Positions 56,988 to 64,000 of a stretch of 64,000 nucleotides of DNA are shown here, one piece after another; position 1 is the stretch's first letter, and each line of letters starts with the position of its first letter. A model generated the notes under the pieces. The model did no database searches, had not been told where the DNA came from, and saw only the letters and a program-made list of their open reading frames with translations. Source of the stretch: JAEUOS01 sp964470865 (lineage in GTDB: Bacteria; Pseudomonadota; Gammaproteobacteria; Burkholderiales; JAEUOS01); assembly GCA_964470865.1 (NCBI GenBank), contig CAYYFR010000001.1, positions 62,001-126,000 of the forward strand. The letters run 5' to 3'. Position numbers and translations under genes: made by a program.

Positions 56988-59005
56988 CACCGGCCCAACA
57001 ACAGTCCATCACCGGCCTGATCCTGGCCGGCGGGCGCAGTTCACGCATGGCGCACGCGGGCCAGGCACGCGACAAGGCGCTGATCCAGTTCAAGGGCCGG
57101 CGTCTCGTCGATCATGTCTTCGACAAACTCGCGCCACAGGTGGGCGGCGTGATGATCAACGCCAACCAGAACCACGAGCAGTTCAAGTCGTTCAATGTGC
57201 GCGTGCTGTCGGATGCGATTGGCGATTTTGCCGGCCCGCTGGCCGGTCTGCATGCGGGCCTCTTCGCCTCGAAACGCCCGTTCCTGATCACCGTGCCGTG
57301 CGACTCGCCCTTCTTTCCCGACGACCTGGTGTCGCGCATGTTCGATGCGCTCGAATCCACCGGCAGCGCGGTCGCCATTGCGATGAGTGGTGATCAGCCA
57401 CATCCGGTATTCGCACTGGTACGGCGCAGCGTGCTCGATCATCTGTCGGATTTTCTCAAGCAGGGCGGGCGCAAGATCGATGCCTGGTACGACAGCCTGA
57501 CAACCGTGCAGGTCGATTTCAACGACGACGCGCTGTTCGGCAACATCAACACGCCGCAGGAACTGGCCGCGTTCGAAAACGGGCTTCCGCTGCCACCTAA
57601 AGTCGCCAAGCCGCGCTTTCGGCGCGAGGCGGAGAGTGTGGCGCCAGGCGAAAAAGTGCAACAACACACCGACGCGGCCCTGGCACCGACACGCGATTTT
57701 CTGCAACACATCTTAGCCGCACCCGCACCGCCGGCCGCCAGCCTTGAGGCCATTACCAGTTGCCTCGATGGTTACGACCCCAACGCGCTGCCGGTGGCAA
57801 TGGTCAATCAGGTGATTCGCCAGTTTGTACAACCGCTGGCAGGGTTCGAACAGGTGGCACTGCGCGACGCCCTCGGTCGCGTATCGGCCGAGAACATCAT
57901 TTCCCCCATCAATGTGCCGGCGCACGACAATTCGGCGATGGATGGCTGGGCGGTGCGCGGCAGTGACCTAGGAACGAGTGATGAAGCCGTGCTCAACGAG
58001 ATCGGCAGTTCCCTGGCGGGTCGTGAGTTCAGCGGCAAGGTCAGCCGCGGCGAATGCGTCCGCATCACCACCGGCGCAGTCATGCCGCACGGCTGTGATA
58101 CCGTGATACCGCTCGAAATGGTCAAGGCAGAAGGCGTGCGGATCGTGATTCCGCCGCGGCAGGAGGCCGGCGCCAACCGGCGTTTGGCCGGCGAGGATCT
58201 GGCGCGCGGGCAGGTGGCGCTGGCGGCAGGCGCGGTCATCAAGCCGTCCGAGTTGGGCCTTATCGCTTCGCTGGGCATGCCCGAGGTGCGGGTGCGACGG
58301 CGCCTGCGGGTGGCATTCTTTTCCACCGGCAACGAACTCAAGTCGGTCGGTCAAACCCTGGCCGAAGGCGAGGTCTACGACAGCAATCGCTACACTCTAT
58401 ACGGCATGTTGCAGCGCCTGGGGGTGGATGTTGTCGATATGGGCGTGATTCGCGACGACCCGGCAGCGCTTGAAGAGGCGTTTCGACTGGCCGCTGCCAA
58501 TGCCGACGCAGTGATCACATCGGGTGGTGTTTCCGTAGGCGAGGCCGACCATACCAAGCAGATCATGCGCAAGCTGGGAGACGTGGTGTTCTGGCGCATC
58601 GCCATGCGCCCGGGTCGGCCGATGGCCTTCGGCAGCATCACCGACGGCCCGCGTCAGGCCGCGCTGTTCGGTCTGCCCGGCAATCCGGTTGCGGTGATGG
58701 TGACCTTCTACCATTTTGTGCGCGGCGCCTTGCTGCACATGATGGGCGCCACCAACACTGACCTGCCGCTTCTGCGTGTGAAATCGCAAGAAGCGATGCG
58801 CAAGAAGTCGGGCCGCACCGAGTACCAGCGCGGTTTTCTTGAAACCAGAGGTGGCAGCCTCACGGTACGCATCACCGGCGCCCAGGGTTCCGGCATTTTG
58901 CGCTCCATGAGCCAGGCCAATTGTTTCATCGTGCTGGGGCACGACCAAGGCAGCGTCGAGGCCGGCGACGCGGTCGATGTGATGCTGTTCGAAGGACTGG
59001 TCTGA
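56984..59005 (+). CDS. MobA-MoeA fusion (molybdenum cofactor guanylyltransferase / molybdopterin molybdotransferase)
   Basis: 673 residues. The N-terminal MobA part (about 1-205) has LILAGGRSSRM, FAGPLAGLHAGL and TVPCDSPFFP. A linker of about 50 residues follows. The MoeA part (about 255-673) has VPAHDNSAMDGWAVRG, RITTGAVMPHGCDTVIP, FFSTGNELKS, ITSGGVSVGEADHTKQ and GLPGNPVAVMV. The fusion joins molybdate insertion to GMP attachment in one protein. Start ATG at 56984 lies in the fdhD end. Confidence 0.93.
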   Translation: MTPAQQQSITGLILAGGRSSRMAHAGQARDKALIQFKGRRLVDHVFDKLAPQVGGVMINANQNHEQFKSFNVRVLSDAIGDFAGPLAGLHAGLFASKRPFLITVPCDSPFFPDDLVSRMFDALESTGSAVAIAMSGDQPHPVFALVRRSVLDHLSDFLKQGGRKIDAWYDSLTTVQVDFNDDALFGNINTPQELAAFENGLPLPPKVAKPRFRREAESVAPGEKVQQHTDAALAPTRDFLQHILAAPAPPAASLEAITSCLDGYDPNALPVAMVNQVIRQFVQPLAGFEQVALRDALGRVSAENIISPINVPAHDNSAMDGWAVRGSDLGTSDEAVLNEIGSSLAGREFSGKVSRGECVRITTGAVMPHGCDTVIPLEMVKAEGVRIVIPPRQEAGANRRLAGEDLARGQVALAAGAVIKPSELGLIASLGMPEVRVRRRLRVAFFSTGNELKSVGQTLAEGEVYDSNRYTLYGMLQRLGVDVVDMGVIRDDPAALEEAFRLAAANADAVITSGGVSVGEADHTKQIMRKLGDVVFWRIAMRPGRPMAFGSITDGPRQAALFGLPGNPVAVMVTFYHFVRGALLHMMGATNTDLPLLRVKSQEAMRKKSGRTEYQRGFLETRGGSLTVRITGAQGSGILRSMSQANCFIVLGHDQGSVEAGDAVDVMLFEGLV

Positions 59006-59171
59006 CCCCTGCGATGCGCCCTGGTGCCGATGTAGCCGCAGCTGACCTGCCGGCGACAGCGCTTGCGGCAGACGACGCCGGCAAAGGTTGGAGTGCTCAT
59101 CTGGCACTGGGCTTCGAGCGCACCAGCCCGGAGCGGACCGTGCTTGTTCGGCGCGAACATCGCGGCCCTTT

Positions 59172-59393
59172 GCGCATACAAAAGGCAGAGGTCGCATGAA
59201 TCGCGCCGTCGTGGCGGCGCATGATGCGCGCGGCACCGGTAGCCTCGATCACGCCATCTACAGCGATCTCGAAAATCTCCTCCAGAGTGGCGGCGCGGTA
59301 GAGGGCGTCGCTCAAGCGATATAGCGCATGCAATGGTGCGGCTACGAGCGCGCGGTGATCCGCGGGCAGAGTTGTCCCGAATACGTACGTCAA
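59172..59393 (-). pseudogene. GAF-domain fragment of a sensor kinase (relic)
   Basis: LYRLSDALYRAATLEEIFEI and AVDGVIEATGAARI resemble the start of a GAF domain in hybrid histidine kinases. The frame then decays and no kinase domain, start or ribosome-binding site is found. Nothing else supportable is seen in the 663-nt gap from mobA-moeA to the NYN gene (59006-59668). Confidence 0.45.
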
Positions 59394-59668
59394 GGGGCTC
59401 CCCTGGATAAACAGGCGGCCGGACTGCGCAACCGTTGTATGGACCTATGGCGTTGGCATGGTCGCTTGGCGTCACCGTCTGCCCTATGGAAAGACAGACG
59501 CAAAACGTGACAGAGTATACATATCGGTCAGGGCTTCGCCAAGCCGTTCGACCGGCTGCCGAAAGCCTCGGCCATGCGTCGTGCGCCACACCGCTTGCCA
59601 TGCAATGGGGCTGTCGGCGGCAAGTACCTAAAGCCCCGGCGGCGACGCCGCGGCCCAGCGCCAGGGAC

Positions 59669-60511
59669 CTATCTGCTGACGTCTTCGCGCACCAAGCGTA
59701 CCGTGTACCCGCCCGACTTTTCGTCCAGCGTCAGCATGATCAGCTTGTGCCCTTGCGCATCCTCCAGCATGTCGCCGAACGCCCGGTAGCCGTAGTAGCT
59801 TTCGTTGAACCCGGGACGCCGCCGCTTCAGGGTCTGTTTGACCATCGATCCCCATATTTTCTCGTCTGCGCCGCGTTCGGCGACGAGGGCTTCGACGGTC
59901 TCAACTACCAGATCGAGTGCCTCCTGACGTTTGTCGTCCAGCGCGGCTTCCTTGGCACGTGGCGACCTCTTCGCAGTTTCACCAGGACCTTTGGCCGGCA
60001 CCTTGCGTGCCGCGCGGGTGCGCTTGGCCTCGTCTTCACGCACCAGATCGTCGTAATAGATGAACTCGTCGCAATTGGCGATCAGCAGGTCGGAGGTCGA
60101 ATTCTTGACCCCGACGCCGATCACGATCTTGTTGTTCTCGCGCAGCTTCGACACCAGCGGCGAAAAGTCGGAATCGCCGGAAAGGATGACGAAGGTATCG
60201 ACATGCGCCTTGGTGTAGCAAAGGTCGAGGGCATCGACCACCATGCGGATATCGGCGGAGTTTTTGCCCGACTGTCGTACATGCGGAATCTCGATCAGTT
60301 CGAATGCCGCTTCGTGCATCGAGGCCTTGAATTCCTTGTAACGCTCCCAGTCGCAGTACGCCTTCTTGACCACGATGCTGCCCTTGAGCAGCAGGCGTTC
60401 GAGCACGCGCGCGATGTCGAACTTGGCGTACTTGGCGTCGCGCACCCCCAATGCGACATTCTCGAAATCGCAAAACAGGGCCATGTTGTTGATGTCGGGC
60501 TGGGCGGCCAT
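59669..60511 (-). CDS. NYN-domain protein with C-terminal OST-HTH/LOTUS-like region
   Basis: 280 residues. The N-terminal NYN (LabA/DUF88) domain is a PIN-like nuclease fold: NNMALFCDFENVALGVRDA, IRMVVDALDLCYTKAHVDTF, ILSGDSDFSPLVSKLRENNK (the catalytic acidic residues are D, D and D in CDFEN, MVVDA and GDSDF). A Lys/Arg-rich linker (about 165-195) leads to an OST-HTH-type end (SMVKQTLKRRRPGFNESYYG, YRAFGDMLEDAQGHKLI), a possible RNA-binding part. GGAACGA lies before the ATG. Likely an RNase; target unknown. Confidence 0.85.
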   Translation of the reverse strand: MAAQPDINNMALFCDFENVALGVRDAKYAKFDIARVLERLLLKGSIVVKKAYCDWERYKEFKASMHEAAFELIEIPHVRQSGKNSADIRMVVDALDLCYTKAHVDTFVILSGDSDFSPLVSKLRENNKIVIGVGVKNSTSDLLIANCDEFIYYDDLVREDEAKRTRAARKVPAKGPGETAKRSPRAKEAALDDKRQEALDLVVETVEALVAERGADEKIWGSMVKQTLKRRRPGFNESYYGYRAFGDMLEDAQGHKLIMLTLDEKSGGYTVRLVREDVSR

Positions 60512-60626
60512 TTTCGTTCCACAGTGGTGTTGGCGCCGGGCCGGCTGCGCGGGTACGGCCTGATCACTGCCGCAACCCGCATTGTCGCCGTTTCGCCAAC
60601 GCGGCGGCAAGCGCGCGCCGCAGGTT

Positions 60627-61202
60627 TCAGAAACGGCCTTCGCCGCTGCCGTAGAGAGGCAGCCCGCGTTCGCGCCGCCGCTCGATTGGCGCCAGCAGGT
60701 CGGTTTCGAACCATGTGATGAACTTCAGAGAATCGGGGTGGCGCGCCAGCCGCAGGTAGCGCCGCGCGCCTGCGACCGAAAGATAGGCTCCTCGCCCGCG
60801 CCCCTCGAAGGTAGTGGCTTCATGCGGCGCGTAGTGACGGATCGCAGCAACGTCGCCGCCGATGCACTTGCGCAGGTCATCGAGGCACAACCAGAGATCG
60901 TCAAGCTCATCGAACACGACCCGCACTTCCTGTTGCTCGAAATAGTGATGACGGCCGCCATGGACCCTATGGGCAGCGATCCGTTCAAGGTGCGCGATGC
61001 CGAAAAACGAGCAGCTGGCCCAATAGCTGGCCAAACCGGCGAACAGGCCCGACGCCATGCCGATCGGGACCGCCCACCAGATCGGCCGGCCGTTAGCCCA
61101 GGCCCAGAGAGCCACCACCAGCCCGGGCGCCAGACTGCAGATCAGGGCGACCTGGAGGAATCTGACCTGGTCTCCCGGGCGCATGACGTCGGACCATCGC
61201 AT
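60627..61202 (-). CDS. Membrane protein with a BRO-N-like C-terminal domain (unrecognised)
   Basis: 191 residues. Two N-terminal transmembrane helices (FLQVALICSLAPGLVVALWA and WWAVPIGMASGLFAGLASYW), then a cytosolic region (LDDLWLCLDDLRKCIGGDVA, HYAPHEATTFEGRGRGAYLS, YLRLARHPDSLKFITWFE). The latter resembles the N-terminal domain of phage BRO-type antirepressors only in outline. I do not know its function. ATG at 61202 is the best of several starts. Confidence 0.55.
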   Translation of the reverse strand: MRWSDVMRPGDQVRFLQVALICSLAPGLVVALWAWANGRPIWWAVPIGMASGLFAGLASYWASCSFFGIAHLERIAAHRVHGGRHHYFEQQEVRVVFDELDDLWLCLDDLRKCIGGDVAAIRHYAPHEATTFEGRGRGAYLSVAGARRYLRLARHPDSLKFITWFETDLLAPIERRRERGLPLYGSGEGRF

Positions 61203-61327
61203 GATGTCGAGGAAGCCATTTGTTTGATCGACGCCTGCAGTGTACCGCAAGCCTGCGGCATTGTCATCGCCAAAGCGTGCGAGTCAGGCGCGGCAGGCAT
61301 CGCGGCGCCACTATTCCGACGCCTCGT

Positions 61328-62752
61328 TCAGCGGCTCTCCGGCTCGTCAGCGGCGCCCAGCAACTGCACGGCGTCCGGCGCGGGCAGCGCTTCAACGGCT
61401 TTCAACTTGCGCTCCATCTGACGGCTGCGCGTCTCGGCCGAATCGATCGAGTTGGCAACGGTCTGCAGTTGTTGCTTGGCCTTGGCCAGCACTTCTCCAA
61501 ACTTGCCGAATTCGGTCTTGACAGCACCCAACACCAGCCATACGTCACTGGCGCGCTTCTCGATGGCCAAGGTACGAAAACCCATTTGCAGGCTGTTGAG
61601 CAACGCCGTCAACGTGGTCGGGCCGGCGATGGTGATGCGGCATTCGCGCTGTAGCCAGTCGCTAAGGCCCGGCCGCCGCAGCACTTCCGCATACAGCCCT
61701 TCGGTAGGCAGGAACAGGATGGCGAAATCGGTGGTGTGCGGCGGCTCGACGTATTTGTCGCGGATGGTCTTCGCTTCGACCTTGATGCGCGACTCCAGCG
61801 CCTTCGAGGCCTCTTCCATGCCGGCCACATCCGCCATGTCCTGGGCCGCCAAGATGCGCTCGTAGTCTTCCACCGGGAACTTGGAATCGATCGGCAGCCA
61901 GACCTGGCCCTGGCCCTCGCGGCCGGGCAGGCGGATCGCGAATTCGACCCTCTCGCCGCTATGCGGAACGGTGACCACGTTGGTCGCGTACTGTTCGCAG
62001 GTCAGCACCTGCTCCAGCAACCCGGCCAGTTGCACCTCGCCCCAGGTGCCGCGCGTCTTGACGTTGGTCAACACGCGTTTCAAGTCGCCCACACCCATGG
62101 CCAGGGTCTGCATCTCGCCTAAGCCCTTGTGCACCTGTTCGAGCCGGTCCGATACCAGCTTGAACGATTCGCCCAGCCTTTGCTCCAGGGTTGCGTGCAG
62201 CTTTTCGTCGACGGTTTTGCGCATCTCCTCAAGCTTGACGCCATTCTGCGTCTCGATGTCCTTGAGGCGCGCCTCGAGCGTGGCACGGACCTCAGCAAGC
62301 TGCAGGTTCAGGCCGTCGCCGAAACGCTTGAGCGTGTTGGCGCTTTCCTCGCGTCCGGCTCGGGCGTCCTGGGCAAAGCCCTGCAGGCGGTCATCCAGCG
62401 CCTTTTGCAGAGCACTCAGACGCACCTCGTTGGCGTCGGTCAACTTGACCAGGGCCTGCGCGAATCCGTCGATCTGGTTGTTCTGTACCATCGCGATGCT
62501 GGCCATTTGCTGCCCGGTCGCCTGTTGAAACTGGGCCACGCTCAATGCCAATTCCTGTCGGCTCGATTGCGCGCCGTCCTTGATCTCGACGCGCAGTTCC
62601 CGCTCCAGGCGTTCGTTGGCCAGATCGATGCGGTTGAAGCGCTCGGCACTTACGTCAGGTTGAACATGCCCGGCGCGCCACCAGGCCAGCATGGCGAACA
62701 GGGCCGCGACCAGCGCCGCCACGGCTGCCACCAGAATGAACGCCAATTCCAT
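61328..62752 (-). CDS. rmuC: DNA recombination protein RmuC
   Basis: 474 residues. An N-terminal membrane helix (ELAFILVAAVAALVAALFAM) is followed by a long coiled coil (about 35-230) and the RmuC nuclease-like core (TWGEVQLAGLLEQVLTCEQY, WLPIDSKFPVEDYERI, FAILFLPTEGLYAEVLRRPG). RmuC limits inversion at short repeats. Starts at ATG 62752 or 62755; the second overlaps the hemoglobin stop as ATGA. Confidence 0.93.
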   Translation of the reverse strand: MELAFILVAAVAALVAALFAMLAWWRAGHVQPDVSAERFNRIDLANERLERELRVEIKDGAQSSRQELALSVAQFQQATGQQMASIAMVQNNQIDGFAQALVKLTDANEVRLSALQKALDDRLQGFAQDARAGREESANTLKRFGDGLNLQLAEVRATLEARLKDIETQNGVKLEEMRKTVDEKLHATLEQRLGESFKLVSDRLEQVHKGLGEMQTLAMGVGDLKRVLTNVKTRGTWGEVQLAGLLEQVLTCEQYATNVVTVPHSGERVEFAIRLPGREGQGQVWLPIDSKFPVEDYERILAAQDMADVAGMEEASKALESRIKVEAKTIRDKYVEPPHTTDFAILFLPTEGLYAEVLRRPGLSDWLQRECRITIAGPTTLTALLNSLQMGFRTLAIEKRASDVWLVLGAVKTEFGKFGEVLAKAKQQLQTVANSIDSAETRSRQMERKLKAVEALPAPDAVQLLGAADEPESR

Positions 62753-63159
62753 CATCCTTCCTGGTTGCGCATCCAGTCCGCGGTGGCGAAAAAAGACTTT
62801 TGCAAAGCCGCCTGCAAGTCCTCCGGCAAGGCGGCATCGCGCATCGCCGAAAACATGCATGTCAGCCAGAGGTCGCGCTCGACACTCCCGATCGGGTAAG
62901 GCAGGTGACGCGCCCGCAGCATCGGCGCGCCGACTTTCTCAAGGTAGAGTTGCGGCCCGCCCAGCCAGCCTGAAAGAAACCATTTGAGCTTGTCGCGCGA
63001 ACCATCGAGCGAGGCCGGATGCAGCTTGCGGATCGGGTAGTACTCGGGAATCTCGTCCATCAGGTCGTAGAAGCGATCGACCAGTTCAATCACTTTTGAG
63101 GCGCCGCCCAGCTGCGTATAAGGAGTTGGTCCCGGCGCCGGCGCCGCCTGGTCGCTCAT
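62752..63159 (-). CDS. Group II truncated hemoglobin
   Basis: 135 residues. YTQLGGASKVIELVDRFYDL, YYPIRKLHP, FLSGWLGGPQLY, RARHLPYPIGS with the proximal His and RDLWLTCM with the Trp typical of group II. Binds oxygen or handles nitric oxide. The ATG at 63159 precedes rmuC closely; the last codons overlap. Confidence 0.92.
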   Translation of the reverse strand: MSDQAAPAPGPTPYTQLGGASKVIELVDRFYDLMDEIPEYYPIRKLHPASLDGSRDKLKWFLSGWLGGPQLYLEKVGAPMLRARHLPYPIGSVERDLWLTCMFSAMRDAALPEDLQAALQKSFFATADWMRNQEG

Positions 63160-63234
63160 GATTTGAACGCCCTTGCAGCAATGGTAACCATGGACTGGTC
63201 GATCAAGCACTGCGCACAGTGCCGCAGATGCATC

Positions 63235-64000
63235 TCAGGCGAATTCACGCAGGGTTGCCAGCGGCGGACGCCTGAGTGCGCCGGACAAGGCCAGCACCCC
63301 GCCTGCCACCGCACAGGCGGCGCCGCTGGCGATGCCGGCAACCCACAGCCACGGATTGAATACCAGCGGCAATTGCAGCACAAACTGACTGACCGCCGCA
63401 CCGATACCAAAGGCGATCGACGCCGCGAACAGGCCGGCCAATGCGCCGGTCAACAGGAACTCGGCCCATTGGGCGCGCCGCAACTGCGACGACGAAGCGC
63501 CAAGCGCGCGCATGATGCCTGTTTCGCGCACCCGTTCGTCCTGACTTGCCGTTAAAGCGGCATACAGTACGGTCACCCCGGCCGCCAGCGTAAACAGGAA
63601 TATGAACTGCACCGCGCCCACCACCTGTTCGATCACGCTCCTGACCTGCCGGATCAGGGCACTGACATCGACAATGGTGAGATTGGGCATGCGTGCCACC
63701 AGCCGATCGGTGAAACCCGGCTGTGAGGCCGGCAGATGAAAAGCGCTCATGTAGGTTTGCGCGAAGCCTTCCAGCAATGCGGGCGTGGTGATCACGAAAA
63801 AATTGGCGCGCATGGAATCCCAATCGAGCTTGCGCACACCCGTGATCGGTGCGGTGAACTGACGCCCCCCGACTTCGTAGGTCAGCCGATCACCCAGCTT
63901 GAGCCCCAGGGTCTTCATGATGCCTTCTTCGACTGAAAGTGCGCCAGCCTTCAGATCGGCCTCGTTGAACCAGCGCCCGGCACTAACCTGGTTATGGCCC
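63235..64000 (-). CDS. ABC transporter permease (FtsX/YbbP family), N-terminal part outside the window
   Basis: C-terminal 254 codons of a FtsX-like permease; the gene continues past the right edge (frame is open to 64000 with RWFNEADL and ALSVEEGIMKTLGLKLGDRL in the conserved context). Three transmembrane helices lie at the end (IFLFTLAAGVTVLYAAL, FAASIAFGIGAAVSQFV, VAGIASGAACAVAGGVLALS), with the FtsX core ETGIMRALGASSSQLRRAQW. YbbP-type permeases work with YbbA in lipid or protease export; which one is unclear. Confidence 0.85.
   Translation of the reverse strand, partial: GHNQVSAGRWFNEADLKAGALSVEEGIMKTLGLKLGDRLTYEVGGRQFTAPITGVRKLDWDSMRANFFVITTPALLEGFAQTYMSAFHLPASQPGFTDRLVARMPNLTIVDVSALIRQVRSVIEQVVGAVQFIFLFTLAAGVTVLYAALTASQDERVRETGIMRALGASSSQLRRAQWAEFLLTGALAGLFAASIAFGIGAAVSQFVLQLPLVFNPWLWVAGIASGAACAVAGGVLALSGALRRPPLATLREFA

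Overview
This window reads as a draft-assembly scaffold from a GC-rich betaproteobacterium, most likely Burkholderiales or a close relative. The evidence is the gene order lepA / mucD-rseB-rseA-rpoE / fabF-acpP-fabG-fabD-fabH-plsX-rpmF-yceD, a DUF3460-scpA pair, a DUF1631 protein, Bug (TctC-type) receptors, and a formate dehydrogenase locus with DUF3305/DUF3306. No rRNA, tRNA, CRISPR array, prophage or complete transposase gene was found. Two 100-N gaps (1583-1682 and 4580-4679) are each flanked by an identical 55-nt copy. Collapsing each duplicate restores intact genes, so they are assembly artefacts.

Layout. (1) 1-15185 is mostly housekeeping on the minus strand: partial lepA, the sigma-E envelope-stress cluster (rpoE, rseA, rseB, mucD), a YgfX/CptA-like gene, then the fatty-acid/phospholipid cluster fabF-acpP-fabG-fabD-fabH-plsX with rpmF and yceD. 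A good sigma-70 promoter drives yceD, and a Maf/YceF pyrophosphatase and a tetrapyrrole-methylase-family methyltransferase run the other way. A PucG-like aminotransferase follows. (2) 15186-23620: comEC, a DUF1631 gene, a TPR lipoprotein-free exported protein, DUF2461, an acetyl-CoA acetyltransferase and a small c-type cytochrome preceded by a MITE-like inverted-repeat element. (3) 23630-39128 is a catabolic island for cyclic amides and D-amino acids: a fused 5-oxoprolinase, a D-glutamate-cyclase-family protein, an IlvD-family dehydratase, a beta-hydroxyacid dehydrogenase, a decayed Bug receptor, a DapA-family aldolase, D-hydantoinase, D-carbamoylase, a sigma-54-type promoter, a polar amino-acid ABC transporter without its ATPase, a hydantoin/Asp-Glu racemase, a flavin-reductase-fold protein and an ABM-type protein.

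(4) 39133-42706: a second MITE-like element that supplies the stop codon of scpA, then DUF3460 and a rhodanese-ChrB/ChrA chromate pair. (5) 42839-59005 is a formate dehydrogenase and molybdenum-cofactor locus: FdhA/B/C with three small accessory exported proteins, a TorD-like chaperone, a polyferredoxin, DUF3306/DUF3305, MoaA, FdhD and a MobA-MoeA fusion. A Bug receptor and an amidohydrolase sit inside it. (6) 59006-64000: a decayed GAF fragment, an NYN-domain protein, an unrecognised membrane protein, rmuC, a truncated hemoglobin and the C-terminal part of an ABC permease cut by the window end.

How it works together. Hydantoinase, carbamoylase and racemase form a complete route from 5-substituted hydantoins to free D-amino acids, next to nitrogen-type (sigma-54) control of an amino-acid importer. 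The formate locus carries catalytic, electron-transfer, membrane-anchor, chaperone, sulfuration (FdhD) and cofactor-synthesis (MoaA, MobA-MoeA) functions for one periplasmic Mo/W enzyme.
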